Assembly: GCA_002685255.1 (NCBI GenBank) | Contig: NYWU01000010.1 | Span: forward strand, 62,001 to 126,000 | Length of the DNA: 64,000 nucleotides | DNA from: Idiomarinaceae bacterium | Lineage (GTDB): Bacteria; Pseudomonadota; Gammaproteobacteria; Enterobacterales; Alteromonadaceae | Direction: 5' to 3' | Shown: positions 38,176 to 48,570 of the stretch, piece by piece | Layout: every line of letters begins with the position of its first letter | Position numbering within the stretch: the first letter of the stretch is position 1 | Notes under the pieces: generated by a model | Seen by the model: only the letters and a program-made list of their open reading frames with translations | Told to the model about the DNA's origin: nothing | The model's database searches: none | Made by a program: the position numbers and the translations under genes

Positions 38176-39240
38176 GTGAACCCTGCGTCTATATTGAATC
38201 AGCTATTGACCGGTGTGGTCATTGTCGACGCTCAATGGAACGTGCGTTACGTCAACGCTGCAGCTGAATCGATTTTTGACCATAGCGCTAAGCGTCTTAT
38301 TGGTGAGCCCTTTGCTGAGGCCTACTACGAGAGCGACTTACCATTAAATACACTGCAGAATTGTTTGTCCGAAGATCAAACCGTGGTGAACTCCGAAGCC
38401 AGTTTCTTTCTTCACTCTGGGCAAAAGGTGACGACTGAAGTCAGTATTCAGTCACTGCATGAAAATGGAATTAAGCACTGGCTTATCGAACTCAAACAGG
38501 TTGACTTACAACGCCAGATTTCGCGTGAAACACAGCAACAACAGCAGTTATTTGCGACACAGTCATTGTTACGTGGAATGGCGCACGAGATTAAAAATCC
38601 ATTAGGTGGTCTGCGCGGCGCTGCACAATTGCTGGCACTCGAACTGCCAGATGAAGAGCTGAAAGAGTACACCGATCTCATCGTCACGCAAGCCGATAGG
38701 TTACGTACTTTGATTGATCGCATGATGGGCCCGGTGCAAGCCGAGCAAAAACGAGAAACCAACCTGCATGAGCTACTCGAGCGCGTCGCCAAAACCGTGC
38801 GTTACGAATACGGCGAACGTCTTAGCATAAAACGTGATTATGATCCTTCGTTGCCAGAGCTGTGGGCAATGACTGAGTCCTGCGAACAAGTTTTTTTAAA
38901 TATCGCCCAAAATGCGGCCCAAGCATTGAATGGTGAAGGACAAATTACCTTTAAAACGCGCATTGAACATCAACTCACGTTACTGGGCCGTCGTTATCGT
39001 CAATGTGCAGTGATCAGCATTACCGATAATGGCCCGGGTATTGATGATGCTATTAAGGCGAGCTTGTTTTTCCCGATGGTGAGCGGTCGAGCCGAAGGCA
39101 CCGGCCTGGGATTATCCATGGCGCATAGTTTAGTCCATCAACACCAAGGCAAAATCGAGGTCTACTCTGAGCCGGGAAACACGGTGTTCAGGATATACCT
39201 CCCGTATCAACAACAAATCACTGAGGAGGCGAATCTATGA
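38176..39240 (+). CDS. glnL: Nitrogen regulation sensor kinase NtrB
   Basis: Soluble PII-controlled histidine kinase/phosphatase acting on NtrC. The 354 residues have an N-terminal PAS domain (about 1-110), the dimerisation H-box GMAHEIKNPLGG with H137, and the ATP-binding domain with NIAQNAAQAL (N box), DNGPGI (G1) and GTGLGLSMAHSL (G2). No membrane segment, as expected for NtrB. GTG start with GGAG upstream. Its end overlaps glnG by 4 bases. Confidence 0.96.
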   Translation: MNPASILNQLLTGVVIVDAQWNVRYVNAAAESIFDHSAKRLIGEPFAEAYYESDLPLNTLQNCLSEDQTVVNSEASFFLHSGQKVTTEVSIQSLHENGIKHWLIELKQVDLQRQISRETQQQQQLFATQSLLRGMAHEIKNPLGGLRGAAQLLALELPDEELKEYTDLIVTQADRLRTLIDRMMGPVQAEQKRETNLHELLERVAKTVRYEYGERLSIKRDYDPSLPELWAMTESCEQVFLNIAQNAAQALNGEGQITFKTRIEHQLTLLGRRYRQCAVISITDNGPGIDDAIKASLFFPMVSGRAEGTGLGLSMAHSLVHQHQGKIEVYSEPGNTVFRIYLPYQQQITEEANL

Positions 39241-40631
39241 GCCAAGCACAACATCTATGGATTCTAGACGATGATCCCTCTATTCGGTGGGTACTTCATA
39301 AAGCATTTGAACGCTCGGGTTATCAAGTACACGTATTTGAACGGGCCGATGAATTAACGCGAGCGCTAGATTCGGAAGTGCCCGATACCATCATCAGTGA
39401 TATTCGTATGCCGGGGACCGATGGCTTGGCTTTGTTAAAGCAAATAAAGCAGCGCGATCCTGATTTACCCATTGTGATTATGACCGCTCATTCGGATCTC
39501 GATACCGCGGTGAGCGCTTTCAAAGGCGGTGCCTTTGAGTATTTGGCTAAACCCTTTGATATCGAGGAAGCTCGCAATGTTGTCGCTAAAGCGATGGCGC
39601 ATCGCAATAAGCCCGAAGTGAGTGTCAGTGCGCAGCAAGCAAATAATGACATTATTGGCGAGTCGGCCCCCATGCAAGATGTGTTTCGTGCCATTGGCCG
39701 TTTGTCGGCTTCGAGTGTGAGCGTATTGATTACGGGTGAGACGGGCACAGGTAAAGAGCGCGTTGCGCGTGCCTTGCACAAACACAGTCCACGATCAGAT
39801 AAGCCGTTTATTGCATTGAACATGGCCGCTATTCCAGCCGACTTGGTTGAATCCGAGCTGTTCGGTCACGAGCGAGGCGCATTTACCGGGGCTGATAAAA
39901 AGCGCGATGGACGGTTTTTACAAGCCGATGGTGGGACGCTATTTTTAGATGAAATTGGCGATATGCCACTTTCGGTGCAAACACGGTTATTGCGCGTGTT
40001 AGCCGAAGGCCAATTTTATCCAGTCGGAGCACATCAACCTGTGCAGGTTAATGTGCGGGTCATCGCCGCCACCCACCGAGATTTAAAAGAGGCGGTTGCA
40101 CACAACGAATTCCGCGAGGACTTATACCATCGGCTTAATGTCATCCAACTGCGGTTACCCGCATTGCGTGAACGCAAGCAGGATATACCTTTGCTGGCAA
40201 GGTACTTTTTAAAGCAGTCGGCCGTTGAGCTCGAAGTCAGTGAGAAGCAATTATCAGACGCAGCGTTGGCACAGCTTGAGGCATACGGTTGGCCGGGTAA
40301 TGTGCGACAGTTAGAAAATGTGTGTCGGTGGCTCACCGTGATGGCGCCGGCGCAACAGGTGGGTCCTGATGAATTGCCCCATGAATTGCTGGAACAGGAT
40401 AAATCGCTTCAAAACGGTCAATCGACCGGAAACTGGCGTGAGTTGTTGGCGCACGAGTTGCGTACACAAGCCCATAACCATGATAATATGACACCTATTA
40501 TACAGGATGTTGAGCGCATCGCCTTGCGCATTGCACTGGAGAAGTGCGACGGACACAAGCAAAAAGCCGCACACTGGCTTGGCTGGGGGCGCAATACGCT
40601 AACGCGCAAGCTCAAGTTATTGAGCAAGTAA
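39237..40631 (+). CDS. glnG: Nitrogen regulation response regulator NtrC
   Basis: Sigma-54 activator for nitrogen-limitation genes. The 464 residues comprise a receiver domain (acidic D11-D13, phospho-acceptor D55), an AAA+ domain with Walker A GETGTGKE, the sigma-54-contacting GAFTGA loop, and Walker [10 protein letters not shown], and a C-terminal Fis-type helix-turn-helix ([20 protein letters not shown]). It is translationally coupled to glnL. The sites upstream of glnA and glnL are its probable targets. Confidence 0.97.
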   Translation: MSQAQHLWILDDDPSIRWVLHKAFERSGYQVHVFERADELTRALDSEVPDTIISDIRMPGTDGLALLKQIKQRDPDLPIVIMTAHSDLDTAVSAFKGGAFEYLAKPFDIEEARNVVAKAMAHRNKPEVSVSAQQANNDIIGESAPMQDVFRAIGRLSASSVSVLITGETGTGKERVARALHKHSPRSDKPFIALNMAAIPADLVESELFGHERGAFTGADKKRDGRFLQADGGTLFLDEIGDMPLSVQTRLLRVLAEGQFYPVGAHQPVQVNVRVIAATHRDLKEAVAHNEFREDLYHRLNVIQLRLPALRERKQDIPLLARYFLKQSAVELEVSEKQLSDAALAQLEAYGWPGNVRQLENVCRWLTVMAPAQQVGPDELPHELLEQDKSLQNGQSTGNWRELLAHELRTQAHNHDNMTPIIQDVERIALRIALEKCDGHKQKAAHWLGWGRNTLTRKLKLLSK

Positions 40632-40709
40632 ATCTTTGTAAAGAGAGTCGCGTTACGCTGTGCTATTTTAGAAGATGGTCTTTACACTTTAAACGGGACT
40701 CAATTGACC

Positions 40710-41387
40710 ATGACACATTCTGTTCTACTCATTGATGACGACCATGAAATGTCAGCGATGCTAACCGAGCTCTTCAAACGAGAGGCGGTCGAGCTGACTG
40801 TAGTTGATGATGGCGTTAAAGGACTGGATGCCGCTTTAAACGGGGACTTCGAGCTGATCTTGTTAGACGTCATGCTGCCTGGTATTGATGGTATGCAGTT
40901 ATTACAACGTCTACGTCAGCAACACCGTGATACCGCAGTGCTGATGTTAACAGCGCGCGGAGACGATGATGACCGTGTAATGGGGCTCGAGCTCGGCGCA
41001 GACGACTATCTGCCTAAGCCATTTAATCCGCGCGAATTAGTCGCACGAGTACGCGCTTTGTTGCGGCGTACAGCAAACACGATGATGCAAAATGAAGTGT
41101 TAACCGTCAGCGGCTTTACACTTGATCCGAGCAAAGCCGAAGTTACTTGCGATAAAGAGCCGTTGGTCATGACACCGACAGAGTTTGATATTCTGCGTTG
41201 TTTGATGCAGCAAGCGGGTCAAATGGTAAGTAAGGACCAACTTTCGGTGGCTGCGCTAGGCCGTAAAATGGGACCTTTTGACCGTAGTCTCGACGTACAT
41301 ATCAGCAACATTCGCAAAAAATTACCGGCTAATCCTGAGCGTATTCAAACCGTTCGTGGTCGGGGATATCGTCTCGTCAACGAATAA
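40710..41387 (+). CDS. cpxR: CpxR-like response regulator
   Basis: OmpR-family regulator with receiver domain (D10, D11, phospho-acceptor D53 in LLDVMLPG, lysine in YLPKPF) and winged-helix DNA-binding domain (about 130-225) containing RSLDVHISNIRKKL and RGRGYRLV. LTARGDDDDRVMGLELGADDYLPKPF and FDRSLDVHISN follow CpxR closely. An in-frame TTG at 40704 is an alternative start. The gene overlaps its kinase by one base (TAATG) and fieF lies nearby, as beside E. coli cpxR. No CpxR box or cpxP gene is visible upstream. Confidence 0.85.
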   Translation: MTHSVLLIDDDHEMSAMLTELFKREAVELTVVDDGVKGLDAALNGDFELILLDVMLPGIDGMQLLQRLRQQHRDTAVLMLTARGDDDDRVMGLELGADDYLPKPFNPRELVARVRALLRRTANTMMQNEVLTVSGFTLDPSKAEVTCDKEPLVMTPTEFDILRCLMQQAGQMVSKDQLSVAALGRKMGPFDRSLDVHISNIRKKLPANPERIQTVRGRGYRLVNE

Positions 41388-42742
41388 TGAAACCGCACCG
41401 TAAACGCCCGATTCGTTGGTACCAATCGCTTACACTGCGGTTGCTCCTGTTGTTTTGGGCGTTATTGTTTTTAACCGCCAGTAGCGGTTACTTGCTTGCG
41501 GTGTGGAATAAAGTCACACCCGAAGTTAAACCTATCGCGGAGCCTATTCGGCGTACCTTAGCGCCGTTACTCGAAAATGAGTTGACCTATCTTTCCTTAC
41601 AGCCTGGACGGTTATTGACGGGTGACTATCGCGTCGCAGCCCGAGTACTCGCGCAAGGTCAGCAAAAGTTGATGATGGATGAGTTCCTATCGCAACGTTA
41701 TCGGCAAACCATGTTGCGCTTCTTAAACTACGATGAGCCGATGCAAATGCCGCTCGAGGATCGTTTATTGATTGGTCCTTTCGAGTTTAAAGGCAATAAG
41801 CTTCTAATCACCCGTCCACTGAAAGCGTCGGAGTGGACTGATCGTGAAGAGGCCGAGCAAGAATTGATGCGGGCGCGCAGTTGGACGTTGGTTGGCGGCA
41901 GTTTGGCGATAGCGATTTTGCTGGGTATCTGGTTGATTCGACCGATAAAACGCATGATTAGAGCTACTCGGGAAGTTGCTCAGGGTAGCGCTGAACCTGA
42001 TTTAGGCCAGTTGCCTCGACGTAAAGATGAAGTCGGCGAGCTGGCGCGTGCCCTAGCGCAGACAGCGCGCGATCTGGCAATTTCTCGTGATGCGCAACGG
42101 CGCTTGTTAAGTGATGTGTCACACGAACTACGTTCGCCGATGGCACGTATGCAAGTCGCGCTCGATCTCAGCGAAGATGAGCATCAAGAGGATGCGCATT
42201 GGCAACAGCTACGTCGCGATAGTGAACGCTTAAATCAAATTATTGAACGTATTTTGTCGCTTTCGAAACTTGAGAACGGTTTAATTAGCTTAAATACGCA
42301 TACCGTTGATTTACGAAAGTTGGTGCAACGCCTAGTAGACGACACTTTGTACAGTCATCCTGAGTATACCGATCGTTTAGTTGTTCGCGAGGGCGATTGG
42401 CGCGAGCTGGAGAGCGATGATGAACTCGTCCGGTTAGTGTTAGAAAATATTATGCGGAATGCCCTGCACTATACCGACAAAGCGGTCGAGTTCGGCTGCG
42501 AAAAGCATGGCAAGTGGTTGCAGCTTTATGTGCGTGACCATGGCCCTGGGGTTGATGAAGAAACGATTGAGAAGCTGTTTGAGCCATTTTATCGCGGTGA
42601 TCCTTCGCGTAAGCATCAGGCAGGTGTCGGTTTAGGTTTAGCGTTAAGTCAGCGCTCAGCGTTGGTGCTAGGCGGTCAGCTGCGCGCACGCAATCATCCG
42701 CAAGGAGGACTAGAAGTTATCTTGGATTTACCGTTAGACTAG
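41387..42742 (+). CDS. cpxA: CpxA-like sensor histidine kinase
   Basis: A 451-residue inner-membrane kinase: membrane helices at about 17-40 and 168-185 enclosing a periplasmic sensor of roughly 125 residues, a HAMP linker (about 187-238), H-box SDVSHELRSPMARMQ with H246, and ATPase domain with N box NIMRNALHY, DHGPGV and GVGLGLALSQR. Layout fits CpxA, which senses envelope misfolding. The periplasmic part looks divergent from the enterobacterial sensor, so the signal may differ. Confidence 0.85.
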   Translation: MKPHRKRPIRWYQSLTLRLLLLFWALLFLTASSGYLLAVWNKVTPEVKPIAEPIRRTLAPLLENELTYLSLQPGRLLTGDYRVAARVLAQGQQKLMMDEFLSQRYRQTMLRFLNYDEPMQMPLEDRLLIGPFEFKGNKLLITRPLKASEWTDREEAEQELMRARSWTLVGGSLAIAILLGIWLIRPIKRMIRATREVAQGSAEPDLGQLPRRKDEVGELARALAQTARDLAISRDAQRRLLSDVSHELRSPMARMQVALDLSEDEHQEDAHWQQLRRDSERLNQIIERILSLSKLENGLISLNTHTVDLRKLVQRLVDDTLYSHPEYTDRLVVREGDWRELESDDELVRLVLENIMRNALHYTDKAVEFGCEKHGKWLQLYVRDHGPGVDEETIEKLFEPFYRGDPSRKHQAGVGLGLALSQRSALVLGGQLRARNHPQGGLEVILDLPLD

Positions 42743-42773
42743 GGCTTAACCACAGCGACGGGAATCAAAGCGG

Positions 42774-43760
42774 ATGATCCGACCGGCGGATAATGAGCCC
42801 GAGTGGCTCGAATTTTATCACCAACATATCGCCCCTTTCTGGGATGAATCAGTTGAACACATTTACTTAGACGCGGCAGACGGTTTGCGTCTTTTTTATG
42901 CCTACCATAAAGTCAGCGAATCAGCGCCACTAATGGTCATTTCAACGGGTCGGATTGAGGCGGCGATAAAATACCAAGAAGTGATTTGGGAACTGGCGCA
43001 GCAAGGTATTTCTTGTGCTGTCATCGATCATCGTGGGCAAGGTTTGTCGGGACGTATGACGGAAAATAGCCATCAAGGTCACGTCGCAAATTTCCGTGAC
43101 TTTATTGATGACTTTAGCGTATTCATGAATGATATTGATACGCGATTTCCTCAGGCACCGCGCTATGCATTGGGCCACTCGATGGGCGGCGCGATTTTAT
43201 CGTGGGCGTGTTGTGAGCAGGATTTTCAATTCAAGCATTTATTTCTCACCGCCCCCATGATGGGTATTCGTACGGCAGGGATACCGGCTACGATCGCGCG
43301 TGCAATTGCTGGCGCGGGGCGCTGGTTAAATGAGACGATTTCACCTGAAAAGCCCTGGTACTTTTTAGGTATGAAGGATTACATTGCGATTCCTTTTGCT
43401 GAGAATGTGCTAACCCACAGTGAGCAACGTTACCAAGTGTTTCGCGAGGCGTATGAAAGCGAGCCAAGAGTTAAACTCGGCGGGCCGACGTTTGCTTGGT
43501 TACATGAGGCATTGACGACTTGTAAACAGTTGCAAGTTATGGGGAGTCAACTCAAAGTAACAGCGACATTGTTCAATGCGGGCGCCGATGCGGTGGTGAG
43601 TAAAAAAGCGCAACAGCGTTTTGCTAACAGCGCAGGCGGCAACGTTGAGTTTCGTTCTATTAAAGGCGCGAAACATGAATTGATGATGGAGAGTGACCAT
43701 TATCGGCAGCCCATCATGGATTCGATCTATGCCAGGCTCAAGTCGAGCGACGCTCAGTAA
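42774..43760 (+). CDS. pldB: Alpha/beta hydrolase, lysophospholipase PldB-like
   Basis: A 328-residue alpha/beta hydrolase without signal peptide. GRIEAAIKYQE, IDHRGQGLSGRM, the nucleophile elbow GHSMGG, LTAPMMGI, PFAENVLTHSEQRY and the late GAKHELMME histidine all parallel E. coli PldB, an inner-membrane-associated lysophospholipase L2. Substrate is inferred from that similarity. It follows cpxA by 31 bases and may be part of the same transcript, and it overlaps convergent fieF by 23 bases. Confidence 0.82.
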   Translation: MIRPADNEPEWLEFYHQHIAPFWDESVEHIYLDAADGLRLFYAYHKVSESAPLMVISTGRIEAAIKYQEVIWELAQQGISCAVIDHRGQGLSGRMTENSHQGHVANFRDFIDDFSVFMNDIDTRFPQAPRYALGHSMGGAILSWACCEQDFQFKHLFLTAPMMGIRTAGIPATIARAIAGAGRWLNETISPEKPWYFLGMKDYIAIPFAENVLTHSEQRYQVFREAYESEPRVKLGGPTFAWLHEALTTCKQLQVMGSQLKVTATLFNAGADAVVSKKAQQRFANSAGGNVEFRSIKGAKHELMMESDHYRQPIMDSIYARLKSSDAQ

Positions 43761-44676
43761 TTGAACCCTCAACATAGGCAATAATTTCAGGATCCATGTG
43801 AACAATAATGTCGGCACTCGGGAACGCCTTCATCAGTGCACTTTCGACCTCATCAGAAATTGCATGGGCTTTGAGAAGAGATAAATGATTATCGAGTTCA
43901 ATGTGGAGTTGAATAAAGCGTGTTGAACCCGCCTCACGAGTACGCAGGCCGTGGATCCCTAAAACACCGTCAATGGCTAGCGCTGTATCCACCACTTTCT
44001 TTTGCAAGTCCTCGGGTAGTTCGCGATCCATCAACGAGTTAAATGCCTCAGTGCCGATGCGAATCGCGCCCCAGATGAGATACAACGCAATTAGAATGGC
44101 GAATACGCCATCCGCCCAGTGCATGCCAAACTGGCTCAGTACCAGCGCAACCAACACTGCGGCATTGAGTAAGATATCAGACTGATAATGAAGATGATCG
44201 GCTTTAACCGCTTGCGAGTCGGTGGCGCGAATAGCCATCCGCTGAATCACAAGTAATACCATGGTGATCACAATGGCCGCGATACTGACCCAAATACCAC
44301 TTTGCACATCGGGTAAGTTGGTATCTTGCATCCACTGCTGCACACTGTGGAAAATCAGTAGCATTCCAGAACCAGCGACAAAAGCGCTTTGCGCTAACGC
44401 AGCAAGGGATTCCGCTTTACCATGGCCGAACCGGTGCTCATCATCGGCTGGCTGAAGTGAGTAACGAATGGCGAAAAAGCTAAAAATCGAGGCGCCACTA
44501 TCGAGCAACGAGTCGGTTAACGAGGCAAGCATACTGGCAGACTCGGTATCAAACCAAGCGTAGAGCTTCATAGCTATCAGCAGTGCGGCCGCCGTGACCG
44601 ATGAGGCACTGGCAAGCTTTACCCAAAAGGCGTATTGATGCTTGTAACTCGTTGGAGAATTCAATTCGATGCACAC
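43738..44676 (-). CDS. fieF: Cation-efflux transporter FieF/YiiP (CDF family)
   Basis: Proton-coupled zinc/iron exporter of the inner membrane. The 312 residues have six membrane helices with SLTDSLLDS (site A aspartates on helix 2), HRFGHGKAESLAALAQS, the HLHYQSDILLN site A ligands on helix 5, and a C-terminal cytoplasmic ferredoxin-like domain (about 225-312) with the histidine ligands GIHGLRTR, QLHIELD and IIVHMDPE. Start region MCIELNSP is short and plausible. Lies beside cpxRA as in E. coli. Confidence 0.92.
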   Translation of the reverse strand: MCIELNSPTSYKHQYAFWVKLASASSVTAAALLIAMKLYAWFDTESASMLASLTDSLLDSGASIFSFFAIRYSLQPADDEHRFGHGKAESLAALAQSAFVAGSGMLLIFHSVQQWMQDTNLPDVQSGIWVSIAAIVITMVLLVIQRMAIRATDSQAVKADHLHYQSDILLNAAVLVALVLSQFGMHWADGVFAILIALYLIWGAIRIGTEAFNSLMDRELPEDLQKKVVDTALAIDGVLGIHGLRTREAGSTRFIQLHIELDNHLSLLKAHAISDEVESALMKAFPSADIIVHMDPEIIAYVEGSITERRST

Positions 44677-44730
44677 CTCGTCTTAAGATAGTGGTATTCT
44701 AGCGTTTTTTAAGTAGCTGATAAAATCACT

Positions 44731-45195
44731 ATGTTGCATTTGGTCTTATTTGAACCGGAAATACCACCGAACACAGGTAATGTTATTCGCTTAGCGGCGA
44801 ATACAGGCATGCAATTACATCTTATTGAGCCACTAGGTTTCGACTTAGATGAGAAGAAAGTACGCCGTGCTGGCTTGGACTACCACGCCCTCACTCAAGT
44901 GAAAATCCATAAAAATTGGTCGGACTTTCTAGAAAACGTGGATTATAACCGCATTTTTGCATGCACCACGAAAGGCTCAACACGATATACCGACGTAGCG
45001 TACGAGGAAAATGACGTATTGCTGTTTGGCCCAGAAACGCGCGGCTTGCCGATGGAAGTCTTGCAGACCTTTCCGCAGGAAAATTGGTTGCGGTTACCAA
45101 TGGTGCCGGATAGCCGAAGCCTAAACTTATCAAATTCGGTTGCGATTTTTACTTATGAAGCGTGGCGTCAGTTGGATTTTAAGGGCGCGGTGTAG
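44731..45195 (+). CDS. trmL: tRNA (cytidine(34)-2'-O)-methyltransferase TrmL
   Basis: SPOUT-class methyltransferase modifying wobble position 34 of two leucine tRNAs. The 154 residues begin [26 protein letters not shown] and show the knotted SAM-binding end [37 protein letters not shown] split across the trefoil knot. Length and motifs match closely. Divergent from fieF, overlapping the end of the next, convergent gene by 17 bases. Confidence 0.97.
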   Translation: MLHLVLFEPEIPPNTGNVIRLAANTGMQLHLIEPLGFDLDEKKVRRAGLDYHALTQVKIHKNWSDFLENVDYNRIFACTTKGSTRYTDVAYEENDVLLFGPETRGLPMEVLQTFPQENWLRLPMVPDSRSLNLSNSVAIFTYEAWRQLDFKGAV

Positions 45196-46561
45196 CGTTT
45201 TTAATTTCATTATCTAATAAGCTTCGCAACAGCTGACCTTGCGCGTTGTCTTTGAACGCTAAGTAGAGCGGTACCTCATCACTCAAGGCATATCGCTCGT
45301 ACGGCGCCTCTGTCCAGTCGGGTAAGTTAGCGGCGTAATCAACAACGCCCTCAACGCGGCCCATGTCCAATAGCGCGAAGCAATCTAGCGATGTATTCGC
45401 GTTATAGATACTGGCGTTGGCAGGTAATAAGGTTTGCTGATAATGACCTCCGGCAACGCACAAGCTGACTTGTTGCTGTTGCTTGAAGATCTTGTCTATA
45501 GCCGTTTGTGTTTTAGTGAATAAATACACGGGCTCGCTACGAGCGAGTGCATGTTCAGTTTTTATGAAGCGCTGATCGAGTTGCTCTTCACGAATACCCA
45601 CTAAAACCTGAGCTTTGCCCGAGTCGACTAATTGCTTAGCGCGCGGCCAGTTTGATGCATCCGTTTCTACTTGTTGTGGCCATTCAACCGTTAACTGTTT
45701 GAACCGCTGCCATATCGCTCCCTCACCATCTACTTCGGTTTGCCCCGGCACTAATGAGCTGGCACCGATGAGTGGATCGGGAATACGGATGGGTAAAATC
45801 GGACGGCTGATCTTTGACTGATAAGTTTCTCTTAATGCGGTAATGCGTCCCGTCGTTTGCATAAGTTCAAGAGCTTGCACTAAATCGGGGATAAGATCTG
45901 CATACTTTTTATGTAGATAGTGGTAACCCTGATAGCGTTGAATTTCATAGACGATTAAGTCATCACGATCATGTAAAGCCGAACCCCGGTACTGAAAGTC
46001 AGCCATTAACGTGGCTTCTACGCGGCCGGCGTCCATTAATTTAATCACTTGCTCGAGCTTTACCGGCTTAACAATGGGAATATCTAATTGATAGGACTCA
46101 ACCACTTGGTCGGCCGATCGTAGACCACTGAGATAAGCGAGATTACTCAGTGTGTCGGGCGTGCAGGTACCACATTGTTTAGGATCGCCCACAAGCAGCA
46201 AGGAAAACTCATAGATGGGGAACTCTACCCGAACGAGGTTGGTGAGTTGTTCCGATAAGCCGGGAATGCGACCTAACTCGCCTGCGATGATACCCTCTGA
46301 TGCCAACTGTTCACCGCGCAAACGCGGTAATGGCTCATAGCGCAACTCGACATTAAGCTCGGCATAGGCTTCTTCTAATATCGATTGAACGAGCTCTGGC
46401 AATGGACCGTCTTGCGGTGCTCGAAAGATTAACGTTTGGGGTGTTTGCTCATCATCTAACTTTAAGTCAGTCGACAAGTTGCTTGATGATTGCTGCGCAT
46501 AAGGCTGCCCACTTACAAAACAAAGCGTAGAAAAAACGATAGCGCGAAATAAGTTAATCAC
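45179..46561 (-). CDS. Exported protein with two solute-binding-like lobes
   Basis: A 460-residue secreted protein with an N-terminal signal peptide (about 1-22, cleavage after PYAQ or nearby). Residues about 40-250 resemble the periplasmic SBP_bac_3-like fold common in Alteromonadales ([23 protein letters not shown], then a [10 protein letters not shown] block). Residues about 270-455 appear to repeat the same layout, with [12 protein letters not shown] matching the earlier [13 protein letters not shown] infer a tandem duplication of a binding domain. No transporter genes are next to it; ligand unknown. The start is GTG. Confidence 0.65.
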   Translation of the reverse strand: MINLFRAIVFSTLCFVSGQPYAQQSSSNLSTDLKLDDEQTPQTLIFRAPQDGPLPELVQSILEEAYAELNVELRYEPLPRLRGEQLASEGIIAGELGRIPGLSEQLTNLVRVEFPIYEFSLLLVGDPKQCGTCTPDTLSNLAYLSGLRSADQVVESYQLDIPIVKPVKLEQVIKLMDAGRVEATLMADFQYRGSALHDRDDLIVYEIQRYQGYHYLHKKYADLIPDLVQALELMQTTGRITALRETYQSKISRPILPIRIPDPLIGASSLVPGQTEVDGEGAIWQRFKQLTVEWPQQVETDASNWPRAKQLVDSGKAQVLVGIREEQLDQRFIKTEHALARSEPVYLFTKTQTAIDKIFKQQQQVSLCVAGGHYQQTLLPANASIYNANTSLDCFALLDMGRVEGVVDYAANLPDWTEAPYERYALSDEVPLYLAFKDNAQGQLLRSLLDNEIKNATPRP

Positions 46562-46790
46562 CAGAACATGTAACCTTGGTCAATTTGACCTCAGAAGTAT
46601 ATCAATTGCAGGGTATTATGCACAGCATTTACAAAAATCCAACACCCGCAGGGTGATTGAATTTATTCTTCTTATTGAGGTCAGAGCAGAGAGGGTCGAT
46701 GTTGATAAAACTGAGAGCGATTTTTATCCATTGACCCGTTATACTAGGATTCATTAACCCGCAACTTTGCAGTAATCATAAGGGTGTCTC

Positions 46791-48488
46791 ATGAACAAAG
46801 GATGGCTCGCATCGAGTCTTAGCATCGTGCTTGCAGGACTGATGACCAGTGCGGTATCCGCACAAGAACAACCAACCATTAAAGATGATGGTTACCGCCA
46901 CTTAATGCTTGCCGGCGGCGGTTTAACGCTTTGCACAAGCATGGCGTCCGATACCTGTAACGAAACCGATTGGATTGATAGCAAAACAATGCGCACTAAT
47001 CGGTATATCGACCTATCGGAGAAGTCAATCAAGACGGCTGTTTCAGATGAATACTGGACCGGCTTTCGCGAAGAGGCTCGAAAGAAGGTCGACGAGGCGT
47101 TGAAGCTCATTTATGACCGTATGAACGAGGAAATCATCACAGAACGCGTGTTCATGCGTGAATTTACTCGTCGTGCCACATTAAAAACGTACAACTCATT
47201 ATCTGAAGCTGAGTGGAACAAGTTGGTCGACTTACTTGAAATGCCCGTTCCTGCTGAGCTTGATGAAAAGATTAATTTAAATGAATCGCAGAACAAGCCT
47301 GTGGTCGACATCTATCGCCAGTTCGTTGACATGGCGAAGACCACACGCTTTGATGACAGCAAGAAGCCCGTGGTCTTCTTCACTACCTCTTCATCGCGCG
47401 ATCCTTACAACGAGGTCGATTACTACATGGACTTGTTCAGTCAGCTAGGTGCCGAGCCTCATTGGTTCCCGGTTGATGCGGCTTTAATTAAAGCGCAACA
47501 AGAGGGCCGTTGTGACGAATTGGCTGACGTGCAAGAGGAAGTGCTCGGTGCATATGCGCGAGACCGCGTGTATCGCGATCGTTATCAGCAACAGGTTGAG
47601 TTTTGTAAAGCGCCCAAAGAAGCCTTAAAGATGGTGCGCCAAGCCAATGCGATCTTTATCAATGATGGTGATGCCAACCTTACCCGCTCAACCTTCATTA
47701 ATGAAGATAACCAGCCGTCTGATTTGCTACGCGACATCGTGAGCTTCGTGCAATCCAAGCGTTTAGTGGTAGGTGGTAACGGCGCGGGTGCTGTTGCGCT
47801 GACATCTAAACCGATGATTTCTAACGGTACCACCGAATCAGCGATAAAAGATGGCGCCTTTGCTTCTGAGCCACCGCCGTTCGGTTGTGATTTGGATGCA
47901 ACCTGTCCAACCAATACCAACCCAGACACGCTGACGTTCCACCCATTGGGCGGTTTAGGGCTGTTTCACTTTGGTATTTTGGATAGCGACTTCTCTGATA
48001 AAGGTCGTTATGGTCGTTTGATCCGTCTCGCGGGCGATAGTGGTACACCGCTTTCGCTAGGGATTGATGAGAATACCGCCATGAAAGTGAACCTTGAAAA
48101 AGGCCTATTTGATATTGTCGGCGAGCGAGGCGTGTTCTTTGTAGAAAACGCACAATCGGTGCCTACGGCGGTCGCGAGTACTTTCCATTATTTAGTCGCT
48201 GGCGCGTCCGGTATGATGAATCCGTATGGCTTACAAACCGCGGAATTCTCGGACCAGTCAGGTATTGTAAAAGAGAATCCAACCACCAATTTCCTAACCG
48301 ACCGCGGTTTAGTTGATTCGATTCGCGTGTTGTGTGGTGAAGAACGCAACGAAGTCACGCTTCTGAATAAAGACTATCGCTTGATCGCGCGTATCAACGA
48401 CGCAAGCCGTACCGCTGAAGCCGGTGGTGAATGCCAAGTGATTAACGGTAAAATTGGTATTGCTTATCAGCCCGAAGAAAAACTGTAA
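46791..48488 (+). CDS. Exported cyanophycinase-like (peptidase S51) protein lacking catalytic residues
   Basis: A 565-residue exported protein with a signal peptide ending near AVSA-QEQP (residue 24). The overall scheme fits the cyanophycinase/S51 class I glutamine amidotransferase-like fold: HLMLAGGGL start, ANAIFINDGD, VVGGNGAGAVAL, ILDSDFSDKGRYGRL and LSLGIDENTA. In active cyanophycinase the nucleophile serine sits in a GTSAGA-type elbow and the histidine in DQHF. Here these are Gly331 (GGNGAGA) and Asp400 (DSDF), while the acidic DENTA region remains. A helical insertion at about 75-180 is extra. It may be a pseudoenzyme or binding protein. Confidence 0.7.
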   Translation: MNKGWLASSLSIVLAGLMTSAVSAQEQPTIKDDGYRHLMLAGGGLTLCTSMASDTCNETDWIDSKTMRTNRYIDLSEKSIKTAVSDEYWTGFREEARKKVDEALKLIYDRMNEEIITERVFMREFTRRATLKTYNSLSEAEWNKLVDLLEMPVPAELDEKINLNESQNKPVVDIYRQFVDMAKTTRFDDSKKPVVFFTTSSSRDPYNEVDYYMDLFSQLGAEPHWFPVDAALIKAQQEGRCDELADVQEEVLGAYARDRVYRDRYQQQVEFCKAPKEALKMVRQANAIFINDGDANLTRSTFINEDNQPSDLLRDIVSFVQSKRLVVGGNGAGAVALTSKPMISNGTTESAIKDGAFASEPPPFGCDLDATCPTNTNPDTLTFHPLGGLGLFHFGILDSDFSDKGRYGRLIRLAGDSGTPLSLGIDENTAMKVNLEKGLFDIVGERGVFFVENAQSVPTAVASTFHYLVAGASGMMNPYGLQTAEFSDQSGIVKENPTTNFLTDRGLVDSIRVLCGEERNEVTLLNKDYRLIARINDASRTAEAGGECQVINGKIGIAYQPEEKL

Positions 48489-48504
48489 GCAGCACCTAGT
48501 TACT

Positions 48505-48542
48505 AAAAAGCTCGCCCCGTTTATACGGAGGCGAGCTTTTTT
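48505..48542. terminator. Bidirectional terminator between the cyanophycinase-like gene and pyrE
   Basis: AAAAAGCTCGCC and GGCGAGCTTTTT form a perfect 12-bp stem with a 13-base loop; A and T runs flank it on both sides. Confidence 0.9.
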
Positions 48543-48570
48543 ATGCGCTGCTTTTTAGTGGCGCAGTGCG

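Noticed and set aside
40632-40709. CpxR box (GTAAA-N5-GTAAA) upstream of the CpxR-like gene
   Set aside because: GTAAA occurs near 40638 and TTTAC near 40682, but neither has a properly spaced partner.
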